Below are positions 35,838 through 48,330 of a stretch of 64,000 nucleotides of DNA, piece by piece; position 1 is the first letter of the stretch, and each line of letters opens with the position of its first letter. The notes under the pieces were generated by a model that was given only the letters and a program-made list of their open reading frames with translations, did not search any database and was not told the origin of the DNA. The position numbers were made by a program, and so were the translations under genes. The DNA lies in assembly GCA_019914995.1 (NCBI GenBank), contig CM034133.1:4278001-4342000 (forward strand). Direction: 5' to 3'. The DNA comes from Acanthochlamys bracteata. Its lineage: Eukaryota; Streptophyta; Magnoliopsida; Pandanales; Velloziaceae.

Positions 35838-36990
35838 AAAAGGGGATGATGCTACTTGGAATGCCCCAAGAAAGCAAGAGTAGTTTGAGGAAGTGACCGT
35901 GATTAATGTAGAGGATGGGAGACGGAAGATGAAAAAAGAAGACGTAGATTTTATACATGAACTAAATGACAAACATGAGAAAGAAGTTTCTAGTAATCCA
36001 CCCCGTAAGGATTCAATTAGAAGAAAGCACCTTAGAGATACCTAGATTGTGTTTTAGAACCTATGCCTAACTTTATTCTACAATCTTTTCTTAAAGAAGG
36101 GCATTCAATAACTTTTATAAATCATTGCATAAGATCAAAAGTTCATTGCATAAGATCAAAAGTTGATCGTCGGATGTAGGTTATTTAAGAAAATAATGAG
36201 GCACTTCAGAAGGATGGGACTTGGTAAGTAATATCATGTACTCAAAGTCACAAGATTAAGTAACAAGTTGGTTTATAAGATCAAGCATGGTAATAATGAT
36301 AAGTACAATAATATCATGCCCGATTGATCCTAAAAAGCTATGCATTAAAAGGAGGTTAGTGGAAGTCTTCTCTTCAGATGTTCATCTCGCAAAAAGCCGA
36401 TTGGTGTTACTATTATGTGCAACCTCATATCTCTATCTTAAGCAACTCGAAATTAATATAGAATTAATGCACTGGAAATCAAAGGGGAGATATATATATA
36501 TATATTGTCCAAGAAGAAGTCTTTAATGTATGTAAGGAGAACTTGATTTGCTAATTTGTCAAATCGCTTTATTGTTTTAAGTTGGCAACATAAGTATTAG
36601 TAAAGTAGATTTGATGGACATATAGAGAGTGTAGCAAGTTGGTCTCAGACTCTTATACCTAATCCAAACACTTTGAGTGGTGAATATGTCATCTCATTAC
36701 TACACATGAATGATATACTTGTGGTAGCAACTCATCGAGCGCATTTAGAAATTGAAGGCTTGCATAGGTAAGGAATTAGATGAAAAGGTACGTAAGTCTA
36801 GCAAAAGAATTCTTGAATCCAAATATGGTGAGACAGAAGCAATAAGAAAACTTAACTACCCAAGGCTGCCTACTTGATGAAAGCAGTACAGCAGTTTGGC
36901 ATGCATACAAGTAAGTTACTTTCTACCTATTTCCTATTAGTCTCAACTTATTGTCCTTAGGATGTTCTGCCCTGATTTAGTTTATACCCG
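35838..36990 (+). pseudogene. Copia reverse transcriptase relic (continuation of unit B)
   Basis: In broken frames: NEEALQKDGTW-like entry to RT (about 36195), a palm region where the position of the YVDD box reads HMND (about 36700-36715, HMNDILVVATHRAHLE), then ESKYGETEA (about 36820) and KAVQQFGMHTSKLLST (about 36878-36925). All are typical of copia RT to connection but contain stops and substitutions. Confidence 0.7.
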
Positions 36991-37864
36991 TTATTTAATT
37001 CAAGCATAAAAAATCTGATTAACTGGGAGTGGATTACTGGAAATACTTGGAACTTTCTTTCTCGTGCTCGTTATTTAGTTCATATATAAAATCTGAGTTT
37101 TCTTTCTAATCTTCTGTCTCCAAGCCTATACATTAATTATGCAGACAAAACAATACTAAGGAGGTAGTTATCTCGCAAAAGAGTTGTTAGAAAGTTAGTT
37201 ACTTAAGTGGACTAACTTCAAAGTGAGATGGTCATTCTACCATTCGATAAGAGTGTCTCAAATATGTGAGATTTTGATATACAGAAGTAAGAAAAAATGC
37301 TTCTAAGTGTTAGATAAAAGTGTGGGTTCGTAAACCATCATTCTAAGCTCATCAAGTAGTGATTTTTTTTTTTTAGTATGGCTATATAACTATGAAGATT
37401 TGTATTTGTGTGATTATCTTATTTATTAATAAACGTTCAAGTTAGATTGCAAGATCTTAATATATGACAGATATTCTGCTCTTCTAAACTTTTGTTCAAG
37501 CACACCACCGTATTTCTAGCATCATGTTGGTCAATGTGTTTTTTCTTTTTTTGGTTACTCTACTTCATAATATGGTTTTTATTTTCTTAACAAGACCACT
37601 AATTTACTGAATCTTATGTACAAACTTTAACCAAGATTTTGATGAAGCAAATCTGAAAGGACACAAAAATCGACCTTATATTGTAAATTTGTAATTTACT
37701 TTTAGGTAATGTGTTCGCCAGCAAACAAGTAATAACTGATTAATGATAATAGAAGTTTTGGTGGAGAATCTGCCTAGAACAACAGAATTTTTTCTCCTTT
37801 ATATTTATAGTGTTTGTACTTGTTAATTGTCCTAAACTGTAGCCATGGTTGATGTAGATTCTTA
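36991..37864. other. Intergenic DNA, nothing recognised
   Basis: Moderately AT-rich, no open frame of interest. It may still include decayed RNase H or 3' LTR sequence of the copia relic, which I could not align. Confidence 0.35.
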
Positions 37865-38163
37865 AGGGCTGGTCTTAATTGTATAAAAATAAATTACGCA
37901 AAAAGAATGTTCAATAAAAATAAAATTTAGAGCATATTTATCTATTATATAAACTATTTTTTGTCAAAAAATTTCATTTCAATTCACCTTTAAAACAAAG
38001 TAATATAAAGAAGTAAACTCAATTTTTGATTAAAAATTCTACTTTCAAATTTTAAATTTCACTTATAAAATTTATTTTCATACAATGTAAACACGAATCT
38101 TTACTATTTATCAAATTCACTTTTAAACTCTAAACACCTTAAAAAAATGAGTTTAAAGACGTC
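37865..38163. mobile_element. Probable Tourist-like MITE
   Basis: The left end is GGGCTGGTCTTAATTG preceded by TTAA; the right end reverse-complemented is AAGGACGTCTTTAAACTC. The interior (TTGATTAAAAATTCTAC, TTAAATTTCACTTATAAAA) is like the first Tourist subfamily. The target duplication is not clean (TTA against TTG). Confidence 0.45.
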
Positions 38164-38407
38164 CTTGCTGAAAGTAAAATTCGAAATAGTATTTAAAATA
38201 TCTAAAGTAGAATTTAAAATTTAAATTTTAATACAAATAAAGTTCGATGTTAATATGAAAGTAAAATTCGAAGAAAGTAGAACACATGAAGTGGGAACTT
38301 AATATATGAGAGAGAAAATAAAGTTACCTGCAATTAAAACATGTCCTTTCTTAAAAACTTACAAAAAAATTTCTTCCGATATTTTATTAAGCAATTTTAA
38401 ATGACCC

Positions 38408-38645
38408 CTTAGGGTGTTTGAAAATACTTTTAAAATAGAATTTTTTTAAATAAAAAATATTTTTATTTTTAAAAAAATGAGCTTTATTTTTTTATTTAAA
38501 AAAAATAAAATTATTCAATAAAAAAATCTTACTATGTAAAATTTTTTTATATTTTTAAATATTTAAATAAATTTTATAAATATTTATAAAATATATATTA
38601 AAAATTAAAAATTATTTTCGTGGAAAGTTAAGCCAAACGCATAAG
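38408..38645. repeat. AT-rich MITE-like repeat (GCGTTTGG family)
   Basis: It starts TTAGGGTGTTTGAAAAT and ends AGTTAAGCCAAACGCATAA. It holds the shared core AATAAATTTTATAAATAT followed by TTATAAAATATATATT. Confidence 0.55.
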
Positions 38646-39579
38646 TCAAAGTTCGAACCATCAAAATATTTTGTATTTGCATAATTGTGTTGGGCTTATG
38701 CGTATTGCATTAGAATAGTTGGTATATTTTGTTTTTCTACTCCATAGCTCATATACATACGGGTTGTTCGAGAGGTGCTTTTTGAGAAATGCGTTTAACC
38801 CAAATATGTTTTCCACTATGTTAAAATTCATTTTTTAAATTTAAAAAATATAAATAAATTATACATTATAAACTATTACATACATATATATATATGTTTA
38901 AAATTTATATAAAGTTTTTAAACTTTTTCCAAGAAACTTTATTTATTAGCAATTCCGAACATGTCTATAGACTCCCAAGAAATCCAATCCTTTAGAAAGG
39001 TTAGTGAAGTCCTTTTTTTTTTCTTTTTCTTTTTATAAGATAATAGGCAGTATTCAAAGTGTTTATTGGTGATGTTAGTTATGATAAAAAATTTCTTAAA
39101 TATATAGAAGCTGACCAATTGATTTTCCATGAGATATTAGAATATTGCGGTTTCGTTTTTTCTCTAAAAACAAAATAAGAGACAGAAGACCTAAGGGTAA
39201 CCATCATTATTGGAAATGTAAGCTTGAGTGGAACTCATTAAATTAAGCATATTTCTAAATTAAAAAATTTACCAAAATACTCATTTTGCTGTGGGATTAT
39301 TTTGATCCGATAGTAAAAATTACTTAATCGGACAACTCTGAAGAAAACTCGCAAAAACGTGTCACTATAAAAAATGTATAAATTTTCTTTTATATATATA
39401 TAGAATGCAAGGGGGGGGTAAAGAAATGTAGAAAGTATGCAATTTTGGTACTTGGTTTATTTTCGGAAAGAAATGAAGAAGTAAAACCTTTCTGCACTCC
39501 CTTATTTATAAGAACAAGGTTGGCTCTTCGCAAAAATTGGTATTGGTGTATTCTAAAATTTGTAGAGTGCATGTATTAG
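38646..39579. other. Intergenic DNA upstream of the KNOX gene
   Basis: No gene. Includes a short TA microsatellite (about 38882-38896), a 9-G homopolymer at about 39409-39417 and AT-rich low-complexity DNA. Confidence 0.4.
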
Positions 39580-40418
39580 GTGTTAATAATGTCTAGCTAT
39601 ATAGAAAAATCTCGAATCAGAAGATCTGCAGCAAGTTTTAAACCCAAAAAAATTAAAAGTTGTTTTTTTAATGACCTGTATCATAAATGTGTTACAACAT
39701 TACTAATGGTAAGTGGCAACCATATGATAGGGTTTTTCTTTTGTGGCTTTAATGCAACGCGACCCAAAAACACAAAAGAAAACATGTTTTTGTTCAGCTA
39801 GTTGCAATAATGCAAATTCATAGTAGCATCTTCTTCAATTCAAACCCGAAGAAGAAAAAAAGAAAACTAACGAAACTGTTGTGTGCTTGTTGTGTGCGGC
39901 GTGGCTTGATAATTACAACCCTCTTTCTTCGTCAAACAATTATCGAAATTCTCTCTTTCTTTGTTTGCCTTTCCCAGTTAAAGCAGTTCCTCTGCAGTTC
40001 TGGTTGCTGCAACTGCAGATGCTGATGATTTTGTTGTTGTTGCTGGTGGTGGGGGTTTAAAATCCAACCCCAAAACAGAAAAGCAACAGTTGTTGTTCTT
40101 GTTTCAGGACCTGAAAGAACAAATTAAAACCTTATTCTTGTTGTTCCTTCTTTCCTCCTACTGCTGCACCCCTTCCTTTCTTTCCGGGAATGCAATCCAT
40201 CTCCCTTTCTCTCTTCTCTATATTCCTCATGATAATTCATCTCTGATCAGTCGATCTCTTCTATCTCTCCTTCTCTCGCTATTTCTTACCAACTTTCTAC
40301 AGTGCAACAAACGGTGACAACTCATAAAATTTCTTTTTTCCAACCAGAACCCAAAAACAAAAAAAGGATAATTATTCATTCATTCTTTCTTTCTCTTATT
40401 AGAATTAAATTTAAAGAT
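39580..40418 (+). promoter_or_regulatory. Promoter and pyrimidine-rich 5' leader of the KNOX gene
   Basis: From about 40120 to 40300 the plus strand is strongly CT-rich (runs such as CCTTCCTTTCTTTCC and TCTCCTTCTCTCGC), the usual composition of plant 5' leaders. An ATG-led frame of 75 codons (40090-40317) ends before the KNOX ATG and could act as an upstream ORF if transcribed. No specific transcription-factor site is claimed. Confidence 0.45.
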
Positions 40419-43400
40419 ATGGGAGATTTGTACAGTATACACCCTGGAATCACGCGCGCCGGCGAAAGTTCAACTTCTTCAGCAGCACCAGCTTCTCTTC
40501 TCAGCAGCAGCAGTACTGCTTCTGCAACAACAGCAACAGCTGTAGAGATATCCGATCTTATCAAGGCTCAAATCGCTAGCCACCCTCGTTACCCTTCTCT
40601 TCTCTCCGCTTATATCGAGTGCCGCAAGGTTAACTAATTCAATTTTCATATATAACATTATATGCTACATGAAAGTTTAACTATTGTTATGTTTTCTTGG
40701 TTTAGGTAGGAGCTCCGCCGGAGATTGCTTCCTTGTTGGAAGAGATCAGACGAGACGGGTACCCGAGAGCTTGCTGTGGCACGATCGGCGCCGATCCAGA
40801 GCTCGATGAATTCATGGCATAAATCAAACCTTTTTTTTTTGGTTGTTTCTTTTCCCTTTCACAGACTGTTGTAATTTTTTTCCATGTTTTGCGTTTGACA
40901 GGAAGCTTACTTGAGGGTATTGGTGAGATACAAAGAAGAGCTATCGAAGCCTTTAGATGAAGCAACGAGTTTCCTCACCGAAGTGGAAGCGCAGCTTCGA
41001 AGCCTCTGCAACGGTAACGGGAGCTGTAGTACTATCACCACCACCGCCGCATTTGCCTTCAGCTCTCCAATTCCCGGTAATAATTAACAGATCATTTCTA
41101 ATTACGCAAACACTACTAGCAACACAAACCATACCCTCTAACTTAGCTTCCACTTCCAACAAATTAAAGTTCTCTGAATCTTTTATTTTCACATTATGTT
41201 ATTTTTATTGTTTGTTTGAAGTTGTGTTTAATTTCTTGAAGAACTTGATTTGTTTTGCAATGATGATAATAAGTTCTGAGTTGGTTTGATGGGATGGGGA
41301 GCTGCGAGATTCGTTTTCGTGGAGTCAAATCGATGTCCATGCAAATGGGGTGCAAGCTTGTCAGAAGCTAGCAAGGGAGGTTAATTTTAGGGTTTTCTTT
41401 TTCTTTTTTCATGGTTGGTATCCATTGAAACCATTCTATATTATAATGAGTACCAACGCTGCTTAATAGCTTATTATTATTATTGTTTTTAACCCGGGTT
41501 CTTCGGAATAATAACTATGCATCTTCTTTGTCAGGAATTCTTCCTGAAAAAGAGGTAGGATATTGGGGTAAGCATTTGACCTAAATCTTTAGCTTTCATA
41601 TAAAAAAGAACCAACTGATGTCTCTTGATTTTTTTGGTAAAGATAAATTATTTGTTACATAAGCTCGTTTAGAAGTATAATTTTATGCTGGAGGATTGCT
41701 TATAATACGGTAATGGGAAGTTCTTATAAGGTTTGGTTTATGTAGGTAGCTACTCAGTAGATTGTTTATATTCACAAGGTATTGGGTGTGGTATTCTTGT
41801 TGTCGATAAAAGATTTAAGTAGCTATCATTCTCCTTTGGAAACCTTCCTGCTGCTGCTGTGCCAACACTGCTCTCAGGACTGTTGATCAGTTTCTGTATA
41901 TGACAACTTATTAGCTAACAGTTTTGTGCACTCAAGTGCTTCTGCACATTTTTGAAAATCTTTACGAGTAATTCGGGCTGTTAATTACAAATATAATGCC
42001 CTCTCCTCTCTCTCTCACAGCCCTTACTTTGTTGTTCAGTTAATGTTCCTCAATTCTTTAAAAATTATTTCTGAAGAAGCTTTTAAACCTTGTTAGCTTG
42101 TGATGATTGTAGGTATCATGCTTAGCTTATTCTAAACAAAGATAAGCATGGTTATTTCATTTGATGTGCATAGGCGCTTGCTTGTTTAAGGTTGTTTCTC
42201 TTAGATTTAATTTTGAGTTTCTTCTAAATATTTTGCTGTTTTAAGGTTTTTAACTATATTAAGTATTGTTGTAGTGAGCGGAAACATACAAACAGAACTT
42301 CTGCTTGTGTTGTAATGTCATCTAGCAAAAGGTTCATGAGATAATAGAAAGTTGGCTATGTTGTGTTTTGCCTACATTTTCTCTGTTTCATCCATTTCAA
42401 ATGTAATTTCATTACCCAACATATGAACGAAGACTTGAATTAATTCCTCTCAAGTTATTAAATCCCTTATCGGTAGAATCTAGTTCGGGAACTTCCAACA
42501 AGCTAGTTACTCACATCATGAGAATACATCCTACATGAAATGCCTCCGATAGAGTTTCCAGTTGAAATCTCCAAAAGACATTATGTTGTTTTATGAGTAA
42601 GTTTAATCGAACTCAATTGTATGTAGGCAGTATGCCCCATGGTGTCTGCAAGTGCAAATGCTTAATCTGCAAAAAGCATTTTATTTGAGGATAGCATTAA
42701 CTGGTCCTAGGTGTAGCCTAGACTTGGATTTCGTATTCGTAAATTTGGTAATTGGTTGACACTTAACAGGACAAAACCATTATCTAAACTTGTCTATACT
42801 GACTCTAAGCTCCTGAACATATACCTTACTCTTTACCGCTTTACCGCATAGTCTAAGGTAGTTCTTAACACTTACTAAAGGACTACATTAATTTTGCTTA
42901 TCATGTTTTTTATCCTCGCCATTTCTAATCCCTTAGGATTTGCAGAAGCATATGCCAGAATGTAGCTTGTTTTATTGTCAGACTCACTGGGTTCCTTAGC
43001 ATAATAAAACTATGAAAGACTTTTGTGTAGCCAGAGGTCTCTTTAAAGAAAATTATAAGTAATTTAAACAGTGCTATGTTTTTCTTAGCTGGTTCTCTCA
43101 AAATATTTGAATGTGATAGTAATGGAGATACAAAGCTGTGTTCAAGTTGCCCACTTTCTTCTTTTTTCTTAAAACTATGCTAAGTGTAATGATTGTCACA
43201 CTAGCTAGAATTCTGATAATTTGACTGTAGCATTTTGACCTTTTATCATTTGAATGACACCTAACTTGATTAACAAATCTGAAGGTTCTGCTAAATTAAA
43301 AGTTACAAAGGTATATCTTTCAAACAGTAAAGAATGATGAACAATTTTAGACGCCAATAATGTTAAATAATGCGAGGCACTCGTTCAAAATACCACTTGA

Positions 43401-44599
43401 TAATATGCTTCTTACGTTAGGTAGTTATTGTGGTATTAATATACAGTCAATGCTGGGCATACTCATAGGGCCATTACTTATTGCTAGAAGAATTGGCAAG
43501 TTTGTAACTAGAATATTAGAGAGAGATTAGGGGGTTCATAACTAGAATGGCTCATAATGAAATCTGGACATCTGGCAGAAAATGCAGATTTCTATGTTTT
43601 ATAGGGACTTGCAAATATACATGAAATGATGAGTGGCATAGCTTGATACAAAGGAAAGCACTAATGAAGACCAAATTCAGCAATAAAATTGTGGAGCTAA
43701 AGTAACATTTGATGATATGGTCTGTAAATTGGGTATAGTAATGTGCTCTCTACCATTTATGAATGTGCATCCATAACAGAAAGTTTATGATGTTGGATAA
43801 TGTTATAGCTCTGATCTTATGGAAGAGGAAAACTGTAAAGGCACTAGGAATATTATCCTGTTTACATATAGCTTTGGACAGAAATTGCTAGAGGCGTATT
43901 TTGTTTATTTCATCCTATTGCAACTTCTAGATAGCTGTTGGTGGTTATTTTATTTGATTGATAGTGCTTGTTGCAACTTTTTTTTTTTTTTTGAAATACA
44001 GCTCCTGCTTCTTTGAAATTCCTATTTTCTGGAACTGGTTCTGAATTTTCAGGATTGTATGCCAGATGAAGCAGCAGGATCCTCCGAAGAGGAACTAAGC
44101 TGTGTGGACCTTGAAGCATCAGAAATTGAGAACAACTCTCGTATGGCAGATAGTGGATTGAAGGAAATGCTTTTGAAGAAGTACAGCGGTTATTTGAGCA
44201 ACCTCAGGAAGGAATTCTTGAAAAAGAGGAAGAAGGGGAAGCTACCCAAGGATGCAAGGATGGCCTTGTTGGATTGGTGGAATAACCACTACCGGTGGCC
44301 TTACCCTACTGTAATTCTCCTGAACATTCTTCCTTCAAAGCACCTTAATAGCTTTCCAGTGTTTAAAAGCAGATCAACTCAATCATGAAATTTGTTTATA
44401 ATGCACACAGGATGAAGACAAAGTGAAGCTGGCAGACGCAACTGGACTCGACCAAAAGCAGATCAACAATTGGTTTATCAATCAACGGAAGCGACATTGG
44501 AAACCTTCTGATGATATGCGAGTTGCTCTCATGGAAGGTGTTAGCGGAGGAAGTAGCGGTACCATGCTATACTTCGACACCGGCACTGTCGGTCCCTAA
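40419..44599 (+). CDS. Class I KNOX (KNOTTED1-like TALE homeobox) transcription factor, five exons
   Basis: Exons 40419-40628, 40706-40816, 40902-41076, 44066-44310, 44411-44599; 930 nt, 309 residues. In order: Ser/Ala-rich N-terminus; KNOX1 (about 43-85, [20 protein letters not shown]); KNOX2 (about 99-143, [20 protein letters not shown]); acidic linker (SSEEELSC); ELK helix (197-216); TALE homeodomain (about 217-280) with the PYP insertion (244-246) and recognition helix [10 protein letters not shown] (268-277). Known role: keeping shoot-meristem cells undetermined, with BEL1-type partners binding KNOX1/2. The homeodomain Lys-Gly-Lys-Leu-Pro entry and short KNOX linker place it in class I. 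The tail differs from the four Arabidopsis class I proteins, so I give no symbol. The ATG is the first in frame. Oddities are a GC donor in intron 2, a 13-nt choice at the intron 3 acceptor, and GLK instead of ELK. Confidence 0.93.
40817..40901 (+). other. KNOX intron 2, non-canonical GC-AG
   Basis: Exon 2 must end TTCATG and exon 3 must start GAAGCTTAC to keep the invariant ELDEFMEAY. The intron therefore starts GCATAAATC and ends TTTGACAG. The position is normally a GT donor in KNOX genes. If the intron were retained the frame would stop one codon later (ATG GCA TAA). Confidence 0.8.
41077..44065 (+). other. KNOX intron 3, 2989 bp
   Basis: Donor CCCG|GTAATA and acceptor TATGCCAG|ATGAAG, phase 1. 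Long introns of class I KNOX genes are known to carry conserved regulatory sequence. 41290-41400 is GC-richer than the rest, but I cannot identify a particular element. No transposon with clear ends was seen. Confidence 0.7.
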
Positions 44600-46110
44600 C
44601 TGATTGTATGTGTAATGATTTGAGGTCTTTCTTATATGCATGATCAAGATAATATGATGCGCATTTATTCTGGTTACAGATATTCTTCAGTCCGTTGTGA
44701 ATATTGTATTTCTTGGTTTGGTGCCGATTTGTGTATCTACCAACTAATCATATATACAGAAACTTGTTTAGCTATCGTATTGGTTATTTAGTTACTGGTC
44801 CATAGTTTTTTCTATAAGAAATTGGACATTTGTGCAAAATATAATATCGCTCGGGATAAAAATATATTCGCATACAAAAACATTTACGGCATATACAATT
44901 TCATCTGTAGGATGATTTAATCAAAAAGTTAAAATTCAACGCGAAATAAACGTGTTCGTTTTTGGACTCCGAATATAAAATTTGGTATTGTTAATCGTGG
45001 CGTTATTTGCACCTTTTACATAAACATAGCAGTGGATGTTTGGGATTATTTTAATTCTATTTTATTTTAAGTTTTTAATATATATTTTTAATAAATTTTT
45101 TATAATATTTATAAAAAATTTAAATTTTATAGAATATAAAAAGATTTTACTATTTATTATCATTTATTTGTATTATTTTTCAAAAATTAAATAATAAAAC
45201 ATGTTTTCTAAAAAACTTTTAAATATTTTTCTTAAAAAAATTCTATTTTATAAATACTTTCAAACTTACCTTAATATGGCTTTTAAGATGAGAGCACTTA
45301 CTTGCATCTTTAGACTTGCATCTTTAGGAAGAGTTCATATTTCCAGATGCGGTCGGTTTTGTCTCCAGGTTTGAAGGCCTGTTCAAGTGTGTGCGGGATA
45401 CATTGGGCTTGTACTGCTGCTTTTGAATCTTTATAATTGCAAGCCTGCTATACGTAGGCCCATTATAATTCATTTACCAATATAATTCTTTTTAAATCAA
45501 ATGATATAAAACAACAGCCGTTTCAGTTTCAAATTTTGATACTAAAAACTGTGTTTTGTAACTGGTTCAAAGCTCACCTTACCAAAATGCTCATTCTGAA
45601 AATTCAAAAGATATCTTCTGTAACTGCCTAAACTTTTAAACAGAGTTTGAAGATACTTAATACAATAATAAATTATTTTATAAAATTTTAGATTAAATAG
45701 TAGAGCCGAAGATTTGGGTTCCAATCATACGCATTATAATTATACATTTTCACAAAAAAATTACATGTGTGTCTACGTAACTAAGCAAAAACTAACTTAT
45801 ACATACAGGTCCGCATTTGAAAAAATCTAATGGAACGTTTGGAAATGAAATAAAATTTTTATGAAGGATATTTTTTTTAAAAAAATAAGTTTTATTTTTT
45901 TATTTCTAAAAAAATAATAAAAATATGCAATAAAAAAATTTTATTACTTCTACTTTTTTTACATTTTTTAAAATTTTAAATAAATTTTAAATATTTATGA
46001 AATATATATCAAAAATTTTAAAAGAAGAGTCGGCGAAACGCTCAGCCAAACGCCTATATAGTAAAGGTTTTACTAGTTTAACGTTTTAGATCTAATGATT
46101 TGTTGATAAG
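44600..46110. other. KNOX 3' region and AT-rich repeats
   Basis: 44600 to about 44830 is likely 3' UTR. Two AT-rich MITE-like blocks follow. About 45030-45275 contains the shared core in inverted orientation (TTTTAATATATATTTTTAAT). About 45833-46062 starts AACGTTTGGAAATGAA and ends CAGCCAAACGCC. Confidence 0.45.
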
Positions 46111-48330
46111 ATGAAAACAATCTTAGAAAAGGACACTTCCAAAGAAGGCTGTTTTGTTTTGGTTCATTTTGGTAATCACCTTCATCCACATGTCCCAATT
46201 TTTACTGAACTAAGAAGTTGTCTTCGTTACGTTAACTTGAAACTTGAAAGCAATCAACTCGACGTCCAATCTCTTGCTACGCAAAGTTTCTTAATTTCAA
46301 GAACAATAAAGTAACAAAGTTTGTTTACATTTAAGTTAAATAAATGTATAAAATATAACCATGTTTATAACTATACTACAACTGATATGCATGTATGCAT
46401 AATAGTCCCATGTACCTAGCAAAAGTCTCGAGCCAGAAACTCTACAGGCATCCGTCATGTACATGATGATCTGTTTATAATGCTTTGCATGAGCAAAGGG
46501 AACGCTGTTACCTTGGATCATATGCTTGGAACTTTTTGCAACTATTAGATTCAATTTGTTTTGTCAACTTCCGCAAAGAATATTTCAAAATGGACTTGGC
46601 TAGCTAGTAGATATATGTTGTTTTCATGCAAAACATTTCAGAAAAAGGCTTATACGCTTCTTTTCACTAAGCATACTCAAATTGGATTTTGTTTACATAG
46701 CAGCTACGTATCTATCATATAAATCAATAGATAGGTTGAGTTTGTGTCTGCATTGGCAGACCCGAACCGACATGTTCCAATCGATAGAGAAATCGTCGAC
46801 TCAAAACTCAAATCGCTCCGAATCTATAAATAATTGCCTACGCAATTGTTTCAGATTGATTAGCATCGACCCAAACTTTTTCATATTGATCGATCGACCG
46901 ACCTGAACTGAATAAAAGAAAGAAAGCCTTAATCTTATATTCTTGTGCTTATGTTCGGGCTAGAGTTATGCTTGATGTCTTAATTAACATCATTTACTGG
47001 ATCTTTTTTCTTGTTAACCTACTGAGGCTTTTCTTTATCCCTTGGCAGCTGAATGTGGTAGAGGCAATTATGTATGGTTTACAGTTAAAGTCACCGAGGG
47101 TTTTATTATTGTTCGGTGAAAGAAAAGCTACATTGAAAGGAGATTTATTGGAAGTTTATTCTACTTTGTGTAACATTCATAGTTAACCCCTGCAAATCCT
47201 GGGTTGTTGATGTAACATTCTGAGCTCTCCAATTGGAGAAGTTCATGTTTCATATTCCTTGAACTAATTGGAGGATGTTTTTTAAACTTCTCTGCAGGTT
47301 GTTAGAAATCGGAATGTTATCGCTATTGAGGTGTTATTGCTGTTTTGTAATTGAAGTTTAAGTTTCATTTGATAAGCTGTTATTGCTTTTCAATTGTTAC
47401 TGCTGTTGAGAGTATTGGTTTGTTAGTCTTGGACAGCTTACGGCACCGGCTGCAGTGCACTGCCTAGCGCAAGGCTTTGAGCAGTTGAGAGCTTGGCAGT
47501 TGCCACTGGCTGCTGCCTACGCCTGACAGATAACCCTACTGGTTGACGTCCATTACCTGCCTAGCTGGATAGGTTTTCCGGTCGACATCCAAATGGGATC
47601 TGTCAATTTTGGTTTCTGCAGACCAATGCAAGAGATGCAGGCAGCTTTCTATATTTTTGTGTTAGAATCCTGTAAGCTACTTCTTTGTTTTCATTGTTGT
47701 TGTTTATTTTTTCACTTTGTCTTTTTCTTTATTTTTGAGAATTAATACTCTTTCAAGAGGTTGCGAGTCACTTTCCAATCCTTACTACTGTTTTTTGGCT
47801 AATTCGAATCAATCGTTGACTAAAATAACTTCGATGGAGAACTTTTGACTTGAAAAAGCCTAATAGCTAATAGAAAATGATAATCAACAAAAAAACAAAT
47901 TAATACTGCTTAATTAAAATTAATTCTATTAATTTAGTTATTTAGGTTTAAACAGACAGAGCGTATTTGTTGGTTTAGGAGGGCATTTAAGTTAATTTCT
48001 ACATTGATACTTCACACCAATGTTGGATTACTCACCAAAAAAATAAATAAATAAAAATTTGCATTTAAATAATAGAGAATCATACTTGTCAATATTATTA
48101 CTATTACGAATAAAAATCTCAACACTTCTTTTAGCATTTTGAGAGATTTTTCAAACTTAACATCAAGAAGAAAATGAAAAAACCTACGTTAAGAAATTTC
48201 ATCATTTATTTTCCACAACACATATTACAACTTTCACGACACTAACAAATTAATGCCCAAGAAAAACATAGATTAACCTTAAGTAATAGTTAATTGAAAA
48301 TAGAAATTTCATATCTAGTAATAATAATAG
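46111..48330. other. Intergenic DNA, no gene recognised
   Basis: Short frames at 46111-46314, 46682-46906 and 46968-47186 have no recognisable domain. 47430-47600 is GC-rich (for example GGCACCGGCTGCAGTGCACT) and looks like old repeat or retroelement sequence, but no terminal repeats were found. Confidence 0.4.

Noticed and set aside
40302..40418. In-frame N-terminal extension of the KNOX protein
   Set aside because: The extension would need GTG as start; there is no upstream in-frame ATG, so 40419 is kept.
40957..41289. 110-codon frame over KNOX exon 3 and intron 3
   Set aside because: It is a different frame from KNOX2 and runs through the donor site; it is a shadow.
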